A stretch of 64,000 nt of DNA from Pseudonocardia oroxyli (GCF_900102195.1 NZ_FNBE01000004.1:343170-407169); one strand, 5' to 3'. Shown: positions 19,828 to 29,153, counted from the stretch's first letter. Numbers and translations are program-made. Notes: generated by a model not told the origin, from the sequence alone.

Positions 19828-20286
19828 ACGTTCGCGCACTTCGGCTACCGCAAGAGCTCCATGGACGAGGTCGCCCGCGCCGCCGGGATCTCCCGGCCGG
19901 GGCTCTACCTCCTGTTCTCGTCGAAACGGGAGCTCTTCCGGGAAGCGGCGCTGTGGGCCCTCGATCGCGATCTCGGCGCGGCGGAGCGGGCCCTGGCGGG
20001 CGACCCGCCGCAAATCGTCGAGGCGTTCGACCACTGGGCGGGCCGCTACATCGGGCGCGGCCGGGACCTCACGGCCGTGGTCGGCGACCACCCGGAGCTG
20101 CTCGGGGCGGCGGCGGACGCGGCATCCGCCCGGTTCGCGGCGCTGCTCACGGCGGCGCTCGGGGACCCGGACCGCGCACAGACGCTGATCAGCGTATCCG
20201 TGGGCCTCAAGCACCAGGTCGAGACGCGTGCGGACTACCGCGCGCGGCTCACCGTCGCGGTGCGGCTGCTGCGCGGCCGCGGCTGA
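19828..20286 (+). pseudogene. TetR-family regulator, N-terminally truncated
   Basis: The reading frame contains most of a TetR HTH (HFGYRKSSMDEVARAAGISR followed by PGLYLLFSSKRELF) and a ligand-binding domain ending [12 protein letters not shown]. The first helix of the HTH and the start codon are gone: the frame runs into the start region of the divergent SDR remnant with no ribosome-binding site. A GTG at 19771 or an internal ATG at 19861 could start translation, but either gives an incomplete DNA-binding domain. Its 3' end overlaps the mutM 3' end by 52 bp. It is probably non-functional. Confidence 0.7.
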
Positions 20287-21101
20287 CACCGCGGGCAGCT
20301 GTACGAGCTGCGGTTCATGAAGGGCTCCCGCACGATCGGGGTGCCGCAGCGCCGGCACGCCCGGTCGCCCCGGCCGTAGACGTTCAGGGAACGGTCGAAG
20401 TAGCCCGACGCGCCGTTGACGTTGACGTACAGGGCGTCGAAGCTCGTCCCGCCCTGGTCGAGGGCCTCGTGCATCACCTCGGAGGCGGCCTGGAGCACCG
20501 TGACCCCCTGGGCCCGGGTGAGCTTCTCCGTGGGCCGCAGGCCGTGCAGCCGGGCCCGCCAGAGCGCCTCGTCCGCGTAGATGTTCCCGATGCCGGAGAC
20601 GATCGTCTGGTCCAGCAGGGCCCGCTTGAGCTCGGTGCGCCGCCTGCGGATCCCGGCCACCGCGGCGTCCAGTGAGAACTCGGGGTCCATGGGGTCGCGG
20701 CCGATGTGCGCGACGGGCTCGGGCACCCCGTCGACGAGAGGGTGGATCGACAGCCCGCCGAAGGTCCGCTGGTCCACGAACCGCAGCTCAGGGCCGGTCT
20801 CGAACGTGAAGCGGATGCGCAGGTGCTTCTCGGCGGGCCGGTCGGCCGCCGCGACGAGCATCTGGCCGGACATGCCGAGGTGGGCCATGATCGCCTCGTC
20901 GTGGCCGACGTCGAGCCAGAGGTACTTGCCGCGCCGGCCCGCCGCGGCGATCGTGCGACCCGCGAGCCGTTCGGCGAAGTCCCCGGTCAGGTGCCTGCGG
21001 ACGGCGCGCGGGTGCAGCACCTCGACCGAGCGGATCGGGCGGTGCAGCACGTGGTCGGCGAGCCCGCGGCGGACGACCTCCACCTCGGGCAGCTCAGGCA
21101 C
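20235..21101 (-). CDS. mutM: Formamidopyrimidine-DNA glycosylase (Fpg/MutM)
   Basis: Removes 8-oxoguanine and formamidopyrimidines and cleaves the abasic site. The mature N-terminus [13 protein letters not shown] provides the catalytic Pro and Glu; the conserved Lys is in [12 protein letters not shown]; the helix-two-turn-helix contains [20 protein letters not shown]-terminal zinc finger has CRRCGTP and CPRC. The 288-residue protein starts at a GTG (GTG-CCT-GAG) that overlaps the end of rnc by 8 bp. The last 13 residues after the zinc finger ([15 protein letters not shown]) extend beyond the usual end and overlap the TetR remnant. Confidence 0.95.
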   Translation of the reverse strand: MPELPEVEVVRRGLADHVLHRPIRSVEVLHPRAVRRHLTGDFAERLAGRTIAAAGRRGKYLWLDVGHDEAIMAHLGMSGQMLVAAADRPAEKHLRIRFTFETGPELRFVDQRTFGGLSIHPLVDGVPEPVAHIGRDPMDPEFSLDAAVAGIRRRRTELKRALLDQTIVSGIGNIYADEALWRARLHGLRPTEKLTRAQGVTVLQAASEVMHEALDQGGTSFDALYVNVNGASGYFDRSLNVYGRGDRACRRCGTPIVREPFMNRSSYSCPRCQPRPRSSRTATVSRAR

Positions 21102-21816
21102 TCGCGGCGGTCTCGTCCGTGATCGTGCGCCAGGCGAGCGCGGCGGCCTTCTGCTCGGCCTCCTTCTTCGTGCGCCCCTCCCCGGACCCCAGGTCCCGCC
21201 CGCCGACGACGGCGGTGGCGGTGAACGTCTTGAGGTGGTCCGGGCCCTCCTCGGTGATCCGGTACTCCGGCACGCCGAGGTTCTCCGAGGCGGTGAGCTC
21301 CTGCAGGCTCGTCTTCCAGTCCAGGCCCGCGCCGAGCAGCGGGGCGGACTGCAGCAGCCCGTCGAAGAGGCGGTGCACCAACGCGCGGGTCGGCTCGAGG
21401 CCGTGCTGGAGGTAGACCGCACCGATCATGGCCTCGGTGGCGTCCGCCAGGATGCTGGACTTCTCCCGACCGCCGGTGAGCTCCTCACCCCGGCCCAGGT
21501 ACACGAACTCCCCGAGGGCCAGCGTGGCCGCCACCCCGGCCAGCGCGTGCATGTTGACCACGCTGGCGCGGAGCTTGGCGAGCTGTCCCTCGGGGAGATC
21601 GGGATGATCGCGGTAGAGCCGCTCGGTGACGATCACGCCGAGCACCGAGTCACCCAGGAACTCCAGGCGCTCGTTGGTCGGCAGGCCCCCGTTCTCGTAC
21701 GCGTACGAGCGGTGGGTGAGGGCGAGAGTGAGCAACTCGGCGCCGACCTCGACGCCGAGTGCTGCCAACAACGGGGCCCGGTCGGTACGGGGACCCGTGA
21801 CGCTCTTCTCGCCCAC
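21094..21816 (-). CDS. rnc: Ribonuclease III
   Basis: Processes rRNA precursors and double-stranded RNA. The 240-residue protein has the RNase III signature [18 protein letters not shown], the second acidic site [13 protein letters not shown], and a C-terminal dsRNA-binding domain (about residues 170-238) with [25 protein letters not shown]. The proposed GTG at 21816 lies 10 bp after the rpmF stop codon; a longer in-frame start inside rpmF exists but adds a non-conserved Ser/Ala-rich stretch. It belongs to the yceD-rpmF-rnc-mutM operon. Confidence 0.95.
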   Translation of the reverse strand: MGEKSVTGPRTDRAPLLAALGVEVGAELLTLALTHRSYAYENGGLPTNERLEFLGDSVLGVIVTERLYRDHPDLPEGQLAKLRASVVNMHALAGVAATLALGEFVYLGRGEELTGGREKSSILADATEAMIGAVYLQHGLEPTRALVHRLFDGLLQSAPLLGAGLDWKTSLQELTASENLGVPEYRITEEGPDHLKTFTATAVVGGRDLGSGEGRTKKEAEQKAAALAWRTITDETAASA

Positions 21817-21826
21817 CAGGTGCGAC

Positions 21827-22009
21827 TCAGGCGGGGCGGACGACCTGGCGGCCGTCGTACTGCCCGCAGACGGGGCAGGCGATGTGCTGGAGCTTGGGCT
21901 CACGGCACGCGCGGTTGCTGCAGGCGACGAGGGACGGCGCGGTGGCCTTCCACTGCGCCCGGCGAGAGCGCGTGTTGGACCGCGACATCCGGCGCTTGGG
22001 TACGGCCAC
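21827..22009 (-). CDS. rpmF: 50S ribosomal protein L32
   Basis: A 60-residue bL32 beginning [20 protein letters not shown]. The zinc-binding cysteines are present ([10 protein letters not shown] and CPVCG), so this is the zinc-containing form. It lies between the DUF177/YceD gene and rnc, the conserved bacterial order. Confidence 0.97.
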   Translation of the reverse strand: MAVPKRRMSRSNTRSRRAQWKATAPSLVACSNRACREPKLQHIACPVCGQYDGRQVVRPA

Positions 22010-22041
22010 GGCAGTTCTCCTACTGTTCTACGAGGGTTGTC

Positions 22042-22596
22042 TCAGGAAAGGCGCTCACGCAGAGCGGCCCACCGAGGATCCAGTGTCTCATGCCGGTGGT
22101 CGGGCCCGAGATCGGCCCGCCTCTCCCCGCACTCGGGGCACAGACCAGGACAGTCCTCGCTGCACAGCGGGGCCATGGGCAGGTCGATGGCGATCGCGTC
22201 CCGCACCGTCTGCTCGAGGTCCACGTGGTCGTCGACGACGCGCGGGATCTCGTCCGAGTCCGTCGTCTCCTCGGTCAGCGAGTCCGGGTAGGCGAAGAGC
22301 TCCTCGATCCGCTCCACCACGTCCTCGGCCAGCTCGTCGAGGCAGCGCGAACACTCCCCCGTCAGCTGCGCCGACGCCGTGCCGGACACGTACACGCCCT
22401 CGGAGACGGACTCCAGGCGCAGGTCCAGCGCGATGTCGCTGCCCGGCGGCACGGCGAGCACCCCGACCAGCCCGATGGCGGCGTCGGGGTCGTCCGCCCC
22501 GGGGGCCGCGATGGTGCGGGTGGCGGTGCGCATGATGCCCGGGCGGCGGCCCATCTCGCGAACGGAGAAGAGCCAGGGATTCGGTTGAGTGCTCAT
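22042..22596 (-). CDS. YceD/DUF177-family 23S rRNA accumulation protein
   Basis: A 184-residue DUF177 protein. It shows the conserved C-x-R-C-L-D motif (GECSRCLDELAEDVVERIEE) and a C-terminal cysteine cluster (APLCSEDCPGLCPECGE) followed by DPRWAALRERL. DUF177 proteins affect 23S rRNA accumulation and are encoded before rpmF, as here. The ATG at 22596 overlaps the stop of the upstream ParA-like gene (ATGA), so the two are coupled. Confidence 0.9.
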   Translation of the reverse strand: MSTQPNPWLFSVREMGRRPGIMRTATRTIAAPGADDPDAAIGLVGVLAVPPGSDIALDLRLESVSEGVYVSGTASAQLTGECSRCLDELAEDVVERIEELFAYPDSLTEETTDSDEIPRVVDDHVDLEQTVRDAIAIDLPMAPLCSEDCPGLCPECGERRADLGPDHRHETLDPRWAALRERLS

Positions 22597-23645
22597 GTCG
22601 GCGTCGAGGATACGCGCGCCGGGAACCGTTCGGCGACGGCCGCGGCCAGCTCCAGGAACGCCTCCCGGGTGCCGGGCCGCAGCCGGGCCGGGTCGATCCG
22701 CCCACCCGTCGCGAGGTGCGGGTCGTGCGGGATCTCCAGCACGCTGCGGACGCGGGCGGCGAAGTGCTCCCGCAGACCCTCCCCGTCGATCTCCCGGCTC
22801 GGCGCCCCCACCAGCACGACGACGGCCTCCCGCGCCAGCTCGCCGTGGCCGTGCGCGCGCAGCCAGTCCAGCGTCTTGCTCGCCCGCCCGGCCCCGTCGA
22901 CCGTCGGCGCCCCCACGACGACCAGGGAGTCCGCCCGGTCGAGCGTGCCCGCCATCGCGGAGTGGACCATCCCCGTGCCGGAGTCGGTGAGCATCACGCT
23001 GAAGAAGCGGGCCAGCACCGCGTCGGCGCGCAGGTACTCGTCCCGGGTGAAGGCCTCCCCCGCCGCCGGGTCCTGCTCCGACGCCAGCACCTGCAGCCGC
23101 CCGGCGAGGCTCGTGTAGCGCGAGACGGCGGTCCAGGAGTCCACGTGGTCCAGGTCGTTCAGCAGGTCGCGGACGGTGCGGTCGCTGTGCCCGGTCAGTC
23201 GCTCGGCGAGGGTGCCCGCGTCCGGGTTGGCGTCGAGGGCGAGGATCCGGTCGCCGCGGTGCTCGGCCAGCGCGAGCCCGAGGCAGGCGGTCACCGTCGT
23301 CTTGCCGACGCCGCCTTTGATGCTGGTCACGGCGACCCGATGGGTCCCCGCGAGGTGGCTGCGGACCCGCTTCAGGCGCTCCTGCGCCGCGAGCTGCGCC
23401 GGGCTCGGGCCGGGGTCGACCCGCCCGAGCGTGACGCCGTGCAGCCACCGCCGCCACCCGCGGTCCGGGACGGGTCCGCGGGTACGCAGGAGCGCGTCGG
23501 CGTCGAACGGGGCGGGCGGCGCTTCGGCACTCTCGGACACGGTCTCCCCCGGGGATCCGGCGACGGGCCCCACCGGCTCGCCCTGCAGCCGGTGGCCGTA
23601 CCGCTCCCACCAGGTCTCCGGATCGGGCTCGTGCCGGGGCTGCAT
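22593..23645 (-). CDS. MinD/ParA-like P-loop ATPase
   Basis: A 350-residue SIMIBI-class ATPase with an acidic/Pro-rich N-terminal region (about 90 residues), then the deviant Walker A VTSIKGGVGKTTVTACLGL (about residues 108-126) and the Walker A' region ILALDANPDAGTLAERL, with switch-like DRADSLVVVGAPTVDGAGR. Related actinobacterial proteins are found near ESX loci and elsewhere with poorly defined roles in positioning or secretion. No ParB or ESX genes are near; the neighbours are rRNA/ribosome genes downstream and sepIVA upstream, which hints at a cell-envelope or division role, but this is only inference. Confidence 0.85.
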   Translation of the reverse strand: MQPRHEPDPETWWERYGHRLQGEPVGPVAGSPGETVSESAEAPPAPFDADALLRTRGPVPDRGWRRWLHGVTLGRVDPGPSPAQLAAQERLKRVRSHLAGTHRVAVTSIKGGVGKTTVTACLGLALAEHRGDRILALDANPDAGTLAERLTGHSDRTVRDLLNDLDHVDSWTAVSRYTSLAGRLQVLASEQDPAAGEAFTRDEYLRADAVLARFFSVMLTDSGTGMVHSAMAGTLDRADSLVVVGAPTVDGAGRASKTLDWLRAHGHGELAREAVVVLVGAPSREIDGEGLREHFAARVRSVLEIPHDPHLATGGRIDPARLRPGTREAFLELAAAVAERFPARVSSTPT

Positions 23646-23731
23646 GGCGGCGAAGACTAGCCCGAGCGCCCGCCAGTTCTGCTCCGGTTGACCGAATAGT
23701 GATCGACTGGCAACAGGTGGCGCATCGGGCG

Positions 23732-23796
23732 ATGATCCACTCGTCGGGTGCGGAGCGGTCGGAAATCGACCGTCTCGCGCCCGAGCAGTGGATCAT
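23732..23796. repeat. Long imperfect hairpin between sepIVA and the ParA-like gene
   Basis: A 10-bp perfect outer stem (ATGATCCACT 23732-23741 with AGTGGATCAT 23787-23796) encloses a second stem built from CGGGTGCGGAGCGGTCG and CGACCGTCTCGCGCCCG, with four mismatches and a short GAAAT-type loop. It occupies the middle of the 175-bp gap and could be a terminator for sepIVA or an RNA-stability element. No T tract is visible on either side. Confidence 0.65.
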
Positions 23797-23820
23797 GTGA
23801 CGCGCGGGACGCCGCGAGGC

Positions 23821-24567
23821 TCAGTCGATCAGGTCCATCCCGGTGCCCGTGCGGCCGTACACGGCGGGGGCGGGGGTGCCGTTCGGGGAGCCGCCCTTCC
23901 ACAGCCTGCTGCGGCCCCGGCTGACCGTGGTCAGGGCCTTGGTGAGGGTGTCCTCGAACTCCGCGAGCTTGGCGTCGACGTAGCCGTCGCACTCCTGGCG
24001 CAGGCGGTCCGCCTCGCCCTCGGCGGTGTCGATGATCTGCGCGGACTGGGCGTGGGCGGCCCGCACAACCTCGGTCTGGGAGACCAGGCGGGCCTGCTCC
24101 TGCTGCCCCTCGGCGACGAAGCGGTCGTGCGCGGCGCGGCCGGCCTCGACGTGGCGGTCCGCGTCGTGCCGGGCGCGCGCGGTGACCTCCTCGTACTCCT
24201 GCCTGCCGTCCGCGATCATGGTGTCGGCCTGGTGGCGGGCCTCGGCCAGCGTGCGCTCGGCCTCCTCGCGGGCCTCGCTCACGAGCCGCTCGGCCTCGGC
24301 GCGGGCGTCGGCGAGCAGCTCGTCGGACTCGGTGGTCGCCGCCGTCCGGGTCTCCTCGGCCTCGCGCTCGGCCTCACCGACGATCTCGTCGCGGCGGTCC
24401 AGGACGTCCTGGGCGTCGTCGAGCTCGGCCGGGATCGCCTCGCGGACGTCGTCGAGCAGGTCGAGCACGTCGCCGCGGGGGACCACGCAGTTGGAGGTCA
24501 TGGGGACGCCGCGCGCCTCCTCCACCACCGTCACCAGCGCGTCGAGCGACTCGAAGACCCTGTACAC
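23821..24567 (-). CDS. sepIVA: SepIVA-like DivIVA-family cell-division protein
   Basis: The 248-residue product matches mycobacterial SepIVA at its start (YRVFESLDALVTVVEEARGV, then PMTSNCVVPRGDVLDLLDD and AIPAELDDAQDVLD). It continues as a long Glu/Ala/Arg coiled coil (about residues 70-210) and ends in a basic, Gly/Pro-rich tail (SRGRSRLWKGGSPNG). SepIVA is needed for septation and intracellular membrane-domain organisation in mycobacteria. The GTG at 24567 was chosen because GTG-TAC-AGG matches the family start and GAGAGG lies upstream; a longer frame adds 21 non-conserved residues. It is followed by the ParA-like ATPase gene. Confidence 0.88.
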   Translation of the reverse strand: MYRVFESLDALVTVVEEARGVPMTSNCVVPRGDVLDLLDDVREAIPAELDDAQDVLDRRDEIVGEAEREAEETRTAATTESDELLADARAEAERLVSEAREEAERTLAEARHQADTMIADGRQEYEEVTARARHDADRHVEAGRAAHDRFVAEGQQEQARLVSQTEVVRAAHAQSAQIIDTAEGEADRLRQECDGYVDAKLAEFEDTLTKALTTVSRGRSRLWKGGSPNGTPAPAVYGRTGTGMDLID

Positions 24568-24656
24568 GCGGCCGATCCTCTCACCGGCGCAGCCGGGTTC
24601 CCCGTATTGGCCGCACGCAGGGCGTGTCAAGTTCCGATCGGGGGATGAGGCCGTGC

Positions 24657-25139
24657 CTACGCGCGCTCCGCGATGCGCTCCACGAGCTGCCGGTGTACCG
24701 ACGGTGGCAGGAGGTGGGCCACGTCACCCCCGTACGTGGCGACCTCCTTGACCAGCGAGCTGGAGACGAAGCTGAACTCGGGGCTCGTGGACATGAACAG
24801 CGTGTCGACACCGGACAGCCGCTGGTTCATCTGCGCCATCTGGAGCTCGTAGTCGAAGTCGGTGACCGCGCGCAGGCCCTTGACGATCGCCTTGATCTCG
24901 TGGGCGCGGCAGTAGTCCACGAGCAGGCCGTGGAAGGAGTCGGCGCGCACGTTCGGGAGATCGGCCGTGACCTCGTTCAGCATGGCGATCCGCTCCTCGA
25001 CGGCGAACATGCCCTGCTTCTTCTTGTTGATCAGAACCGCGACGACGACCTCGTCGAACAGCTCCGCGGCCCGGCCGATCACGTCCAGGTGGCCCAGCGT
25101 CACGGGGTCGAAGGATCCGGGGCAGACGGCCCGCCTCAT
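24657..25139 (-). CDS. coaD: Phosphopantetheine adenylyltransferase
   Basis: Penultimate step of CoA synthesis, transferring AMP to 4'-phosphopantetheine. The 160-residue protein has the nucleotidyltransferase motif [15 protein letters not shown] with His17 in TLGH, the [16 protein letters not shown] loop, [19 protein letters not shown] and the late [16 protein letters not shown] motif. It overlaps the rsmD stop codon (ATGA, 25136-25139), so both are translated from one mRNA, the common bacterial order rsmD-coaD. Confidence 0.97.
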   Translation of the reverse strand: MRRAVCPGSFDPVTLGHLDVIGRAAELFDEVVVAVLINKKKQGMFAVEERIAMLNEVTADLPNVRADSFHGLLVDYCRAHEIKAIVKGLRAVTDFDYELQMAQMNQRLSGVDTLFMSTSPEFSFVSSSLVKEVATYGGDVAHLLPPSVHRQLVERIAERA

Positions 25140-25711
25140 CGCGTCTCACCAGCCATGCCGGGACCGTAACAGTCGCCGACGTGGATCACGGTGTCCCCGT
25201 AACGTCGCTCACGCACCCCCGCGTACCCCGCGGGCCAGGGGAAGGGCTCGCGCGAGCGGGACCGCTCGACGACGACCGTCCCCTCCCCGATCCACCCCGA
25301 CCGCAGCCCGGTGGAGAGCCACCCGGCGATGGCGGAGTCCGGTTCGGCGTAGGGCGGGTCGACGAAGACGAGATCGTGCGGGCGCGGCGGGTCGCCCGCC
25401 AGCACCGTCCCCGCGGGCCCGTAGCGCACGTCTCCCCCGAGCCCGACGACGGCGAGGTTCTTCCGCAGGACCCCCACCGCCCGCCGGTCCATCTCGACGA
25501 ACGTCGCGGACGCGGCACCCCGCGACAGCGCCTCGAGCCCGAGGGCCCCGGTCCCGGCGCAGAGGTCGAGCACGTGGGCGCCGGACAGCCCCGGGTCGTG
25601 CTCCAGCGCGGAGAACAGCGCCTCCCGCACCCGGTCCGACGTCGGCCGGGTGCCCTCGGACGGCACCGTGAGCCGCCGCCCCCCGGCCTGTCCGGCGATG
25701 ATCCTGGTCAA
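25136..25711 (-). CDS. rsmD: 16S rRNA (guanine(966)-N2)-methyltransferase RsmD
   Basis: A 191-residue SAM-dependent enzyme methylating G966 of 16S rRNA. Motifs: [16 protein letters not shown] at the start, [12 protein letters not shown], the SAM site [20 protein letters not shown] and the catalytic region [12 protein letters not shown]. The start is the TTG at 25711: it has GGAGG 6 bp upstream and gives the conserved family N-terminus. A GTG at 25765 in the same frame would add 18 residues encoded by the 42-nt palindrome and was rejected. It is the first gene of the rsmD-coaD pair, 64 bp after pyc. Confidence 0.93.
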   Translation of the reverse strand: MTRIIAGQAGGRRLTVPSEGTRPTSDRVREALFSALEHDPGLSGAHVLDLCAGTGALGLEALSRGAASATFVEMDRRAVGVLRKNLAVVGLGGDVRYGPAGTVLAGDPPRPHDLVFVDPPYAEPDSAIAGWLSTGLRSGWIGEGTVVVERSRSREPFPWPAGYAGVRERRYGDTVIHVGDCYGPGMAGETR

Positions 25712-25728
25712 ACCGCGCCTCCGGCGCT

Positions 25729-25770
25729 CGTGAGTGGGAAGTGGTGCTGGGGCACTACTTACCACTCACG
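25729..25770. repeat. 42-nt palindromic element, divergent copy B
   Basis: Same length and same ends as the other copies (CGTGAGTGG 25729-25737 and CCACTCACG 25762-25770), but a different core: GTGGTGC (25741-25747) faces GCACTAC (25752-25758), with one mismatch there and one in the flanking triplets. It fills most of the gap between the pyc stop codon and the rsmD start and lies just upstream of the rsmD ribosome-binding site. Confidence 0.8.
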
Positions 25771-25775
25771 GGGCG

Positions 25776-28700
25776 TCAGCCGAGCTCGAGGAGCAGGTCG
25801 CCGCCCTCCACCTGCTGTACCTGGCCGATGGCCAGGCGCGCGACGATGCCGCCGCGCTGGGCGGAGATGCTCGCCTCCATCTTCATCGCCTCGATGGTCG
25901 CGACGGTCTGGCCCGCGGACACCGGGTCGCCCTCCTCGACCTGCAGGGTCACCACCCCGCCGAAGGGCGCCGCGACGTGGCGGTCGTTGCCGCGGTCGGC
26001 CTTCTCGGCGGCCTTGACCTCGGTCTGCACCGACTCGTCCCGCACGGACACGGGCCGCAGCTGCCCGTTCATCGTCGTCACGACGCTGCGGTACCCGCGC
26101 TCGTCGGCCTCGGAGACGGCCTCCAGCTCGATCAGCAGCGTGACGCCCCGCTCGAGGGTCACCGTGTGCTCGAGGTCCGGCTCCAGGCCGTAGAAGAAGT
26201 CCTTGGACGACAGCACGCTGGTGTCGCCGTAGGACTCGCGGTGCGCCTCGAACTCCCGCGTCGGGCCCGGGAAGAGCAGCCGGTTGAGGGTGCGGCGGCG
26301 GTCGTCCCGCAGCCCCCGGCGGTCGTCGATCGTCAGGTCGGGCTGCGCGGCCTCCGGGGAGCGGCCCTCGAGCGCGCGGGTGCGGAAGGGTTCCGGCCAT
26401 CCGCCGGGCGGGGTGCCGAGCTCGCCGCGCAGGAAGCCGATCACGGAGTCCGGGACGTCGAACTTGGCGGGGTCGGACTCGAAGTCCGCCGCGGTCACCC
26501 CCGCGCCGACCAGGTGCAGGGCCAGGTCGCCCACCACCTTCGACGACGGCGTGACCTTCACCAGGCGGCCCAGCATCCGGTCGGCCGCGGCGTAGCAGTC
26601 CTCGATCAGCTCGAACCGGTCCCCCAGGCCCAGCGCGATGGCCTGCTGGCGCAGGTTGGAGAGCTGCCCGCCGGGGATCTCGTGGTGGTAGACCCGGCCG
26701 GTCGGCGAGGCGAGCCCGGACTCGAACGGCGCGTAGACCTTGCGCACCGCCTCCCAGTACGGCTCCAGGTCCGACACGGCCTGCAGCGAGAGCCCGGTCT
26801 CCCGGTCGCTGTGGTCGGTGGCCGCCACCAGCGCCGACAGCGACGGCTGCGAGGTCGTGCCCGCCATGGAGGCCACGGCCCCGTCGACGGCGTCCACCCC
26901 GGCGTCGATCGCGGCGAGCAGGGTGGCGAGCTGGCCGCCCGCGGTGTCGTGGGTGTGCAGGTGCACGGGCAGGTCGAAGCGCTCGCGCAGCGCCGTGACC
27001 AGCCTGCGCGCGGCGGGCGGGCGCAGCAGCCCGGCCATGTCCTTGATGGCCAGCACGTGCGCGCCCGCCTCGACGATCTCCTCCGCGAGGTGCAGGTAGT
27101 AGTCGAGGGTGTAGAGCTGCTCGGCCGGGTCGGACAGGTCCGCGGTGTAGCAGAGCGCGACCTCCGCGACGGCCGTCCCGGTGGCCCGCACGGCGTCGAC
27201 GGCCGGGCGCATCTGGGAGACGTCGTTGAGCGCGTCGAAGATCCGGAAGACGTCCATGCCGGTGGCCGCGGCCTCGGCGACGAACGCGTCCGTCACCTCG
27301 GTCGGGTACGGCGTGTAGCCCACGGTGTTGCGCCCGCGCAGCAGCATCTGGGTGCAGATGTTCGGCGCCGCGGCCTTGATCGCGGCCAGCCGCTCCCACG
27401 GGTCCTCGGCGAGGAACCGCAGCGCGACGTCGTAGGTGGCACCGCCCCAGCACTCCAGGCTGAGCAGCTGCGGGGCGAGCCGCGCGACGTACGGCGCCAC
27501 CGCGACCAGGTCCTTCGTCCGGATCCGGGTGGCGAGCAGCGACTGGTGGGCGTCCCGGAAGGTGGTGTCGGTGACCGCCACGCCGGTCTGGGCGCGCAGC
27601 CGTCGGGCGAACTCCTCGGGGCCCACCTCGGCGAGCAGCTGGGCCGACCCGGCGGGCGGGGCGGCGCCCAGGTCCACCGGGGGCAGCTTGTCGACCGGCT
27701 CGACGACCTCGGGCCGCGGCCCGTTCGGTTGGTTCACCGTGGTGTTGGCCAGGAACTGCAGGATCCGCGACCCGCGGTCGGCGGGCGGCTTGGCCTTGAG
27801 CAGCTGCGGGCGCTCCTCGATGAAGCTGGTGGTGACCCCGCCCGCCTGGAAGTCCGGGTCGTCGAGCACCGCGGCGAGGAAGGGCAGGTTGGTCGCGATG
27901 CCGCGGATCCGGAACTCCGCGATGGCGCGCCGGGCGCGGCGGGCGGCGTTGGCGAAGTCGTGGCCGTTGCAGGTCAGCTTGACCAGCATCGAGTCGAAGT
28001 GCGCGGAGACCTCGGCGCCCGCGTGGACGGTGCCGCCGTCGAGTCGCACGCCGGGGCCGCCGGGGGTCCGGTAGGCGGAGATGACGCCGGTGTCCGGGCG
28101 GAAGCCGTTCGCCGGGTCCTCGGTGGTGATCCGGCACTGCAGGGCCGCCCCGGACAGGACGATCTCGTCCTGGGTCAGCCGCAGCTCCGGCAGCGTCATG
28201 CCGGAGGCGATGCGCAGCTGCGCGATCACCAGGTCCCGGTCGGTGACCTGCTCGGTGACGGTGTGCTCCACCTGGATGCGCGGGTTCATCTCGATGAAGA
28301 CGTGGTTGCCGCGCTCGTCGACGAGGAACTCGACGGTGCCCGCGTTCCGGTAGCCGATCCGCCGGGCGAAGTTCACGGCGTCCGCACAGATCCGGTCCCG
28401 CAGCTCCGGGTCGAGGTTCGGGGCGGGCGCGATCTCCACCACCTTCTGGTGGCGCCGCTGCACCGAGCAGTCCCGCTCGTAGAGGTGCACGACGTTGCCC
28501 TCGGCGTCCGCCAGGATCTGCACCTCGATGTGCCGCGGGTTCACCACGGCCTGCTCGAGGAACACCGTCCCGTCGCCGAACGCCGACTCCGCCTCGCGGG
28601 AGGCCGCCTCGATGGCGTCCCGCAGGTCCTCGGGCGTCTGGACGCGGCGCATGCCGCGCCCGCCGCCGCCCGCCACGGCCTTGACGAAGATCGGGAAGCC

Positions 28701-29153
28701 GATCTCCTCCGCGGCCGCCACCAGCGCGTCGACGTCCGTCGAGGGGGCCGAGGAGGCCAGCACCGGCACCCCGGCCTCGCGGGCGGCGGCCACGGCGCGG
28801 GACTTGTTGCCCGTGAGGTGCAGGACGTCCGCGGGCGGGCCGACGAACGTGATCCCCGCCTCCGCGCACGCCGCCGCCAGGTCCGGGTTCTCGGACATGA
28901 AGCCGTAGCCGGGGTAGACGGCGTCCGCGCCCGCCTTCTGCGCGGCCTTGATGACCTCGTCCACCGACAGGTACGCGCGGACGGGGTGGCCGCGCTCGCC
29001 GATCAGGTAGGACTCGTCCGCCTTCGCGCGGTGCAGCGAGTTGCGGTCCTCGTAGGGGAACACCGCCACCGTCGACACGCCGAGCTCGAACGCGGCACGG
29101 AACGCGCGGATGGCGATCTCACCACGGTTGGCCACCAGGACTTTCGAGAACAT
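25776..29153 (-). CDS. pyc: Pyruvate carboxylase
   Basis: Anaplerotic ATP- and biotin-dependent carboxylation of pyruvate to oxaloacetate. The 1125-residue chain has a biotin carboxylase domain (residues about 1-450: FSKVLVANRGEIAIRAFRAA, VKAVAGGGGRGMR, EMNPRIQVEHTVTE), a carboxyltransferase domain (about 530-830: DTTFRDAHQSLLATRIRTKD, HTHDTAGG), an allosteric/PC-tetramerisation region, and a C-terminal biotinyl domain with the biotin site IEAMKMEAS near residue 1090. The ATG at 29153 has GAGGAG 5 bp upstream. Two palindromes upstream may be regulatory. Placement before rsmD-coaD matches mycobacteria. Confidence 0.97.
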   Translation of the reverse strand: MFSKVLVANRGEIAIRAFRAAFELGVSTVAVFPYEDRNSLHRAKADESYLIGERGHPVRAYLSVDEVIKAAQKAGADAVYPGYGFMSENPDLAAACAEAGITFVGPPADVLHLTGNKSRAVAAAREAGVPVLASSAPSTDVDALVAAAEEIGFPIFVKAVAGGGGRGMRRVQTPEDLRDAIEAASREAESAFGDGTVFLEQAVVNPRHIEVQILADAEGNVVHLYERDCSVQRRHQKVVEIAPAPNLDPELRDRICADAVNFARRIGYRNAGTVEFLVDERGNHVFIEMNPRIQVEHTVTEQVTDRDLVIAQLRIASGMTLPELRLTQDEIVLSGAALQCRITTEDPANGFRPDTGVISAYRTPGGPGVRLDGGTVHAGAEVSAHFDSMLVKLTCNGHDFANAARRARRAIAEFRIRGIATNLPFLAAVLDDPDFQAGGVTTSFIEERPQLLKAKPPADRGSRILQFLANTTVNQPNGPRPEVVEPVDKLPPVDLGAAPPAGSAQLLAEVGPEEFARRLRAQTGVAVTDTTFRDAHQSLLATRIRTKDLVAVAPYVARLAPQLLSLECWGGATYDVALRFLAEDPWERLAAIKAAAPNICTQMLLRGRNTVGYTPYPTEVTDAFVAEAAATGMDVFRIFDALNDVSQMRPAVDAVRATGTAVAEVALCYTADLSDPAEQLYTLDYYLHLAEEIVEAGAHVLAIKDMAGLLRPPAARRLVTALRERFDLPVHLHTHDTAGGQLATLLAAIDAGVDAVDGAVASMAGTTSQPSLSALVAATDHSDRETGLSLQAVSDLEPYWEAVRKVYAPFESGLASPTGRVYHHEIPGGQLSNLRQQAIALGLGDRFELIEDCYAAADRMLGRLVKVTPSSKVVGDLALHLVGAGVTAADFESDPAKFDVPDSVIGFLRGELGTPPGGWPEPFRTRALEGRSPEAAQPDLTIDDRRGLRDDRRRTLNRLLFPGPTREFEAHRESYGDTSVLSSKDFFYGLEPDLEHTVTLERGVTLLIELEAVSEADERGYRSVVTTMNGQLRPVSVRDESVQTEVKAAEKADRGNDRHVAAPFGGVVTLQVEEGDPVSAGQTVATIEAMKMEASISAQRGGIVARLAIGQVQQVEGGDLLLELG

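Noticed and set aside
25712..25765. Longer RsmD starting at the GTG at 25765
   Set aside because: The extra 18 residues are encoded mainly by the palindromic element, while the TTG at 25711 has a good ribosome-binding site and gives the conserved N-terminus.
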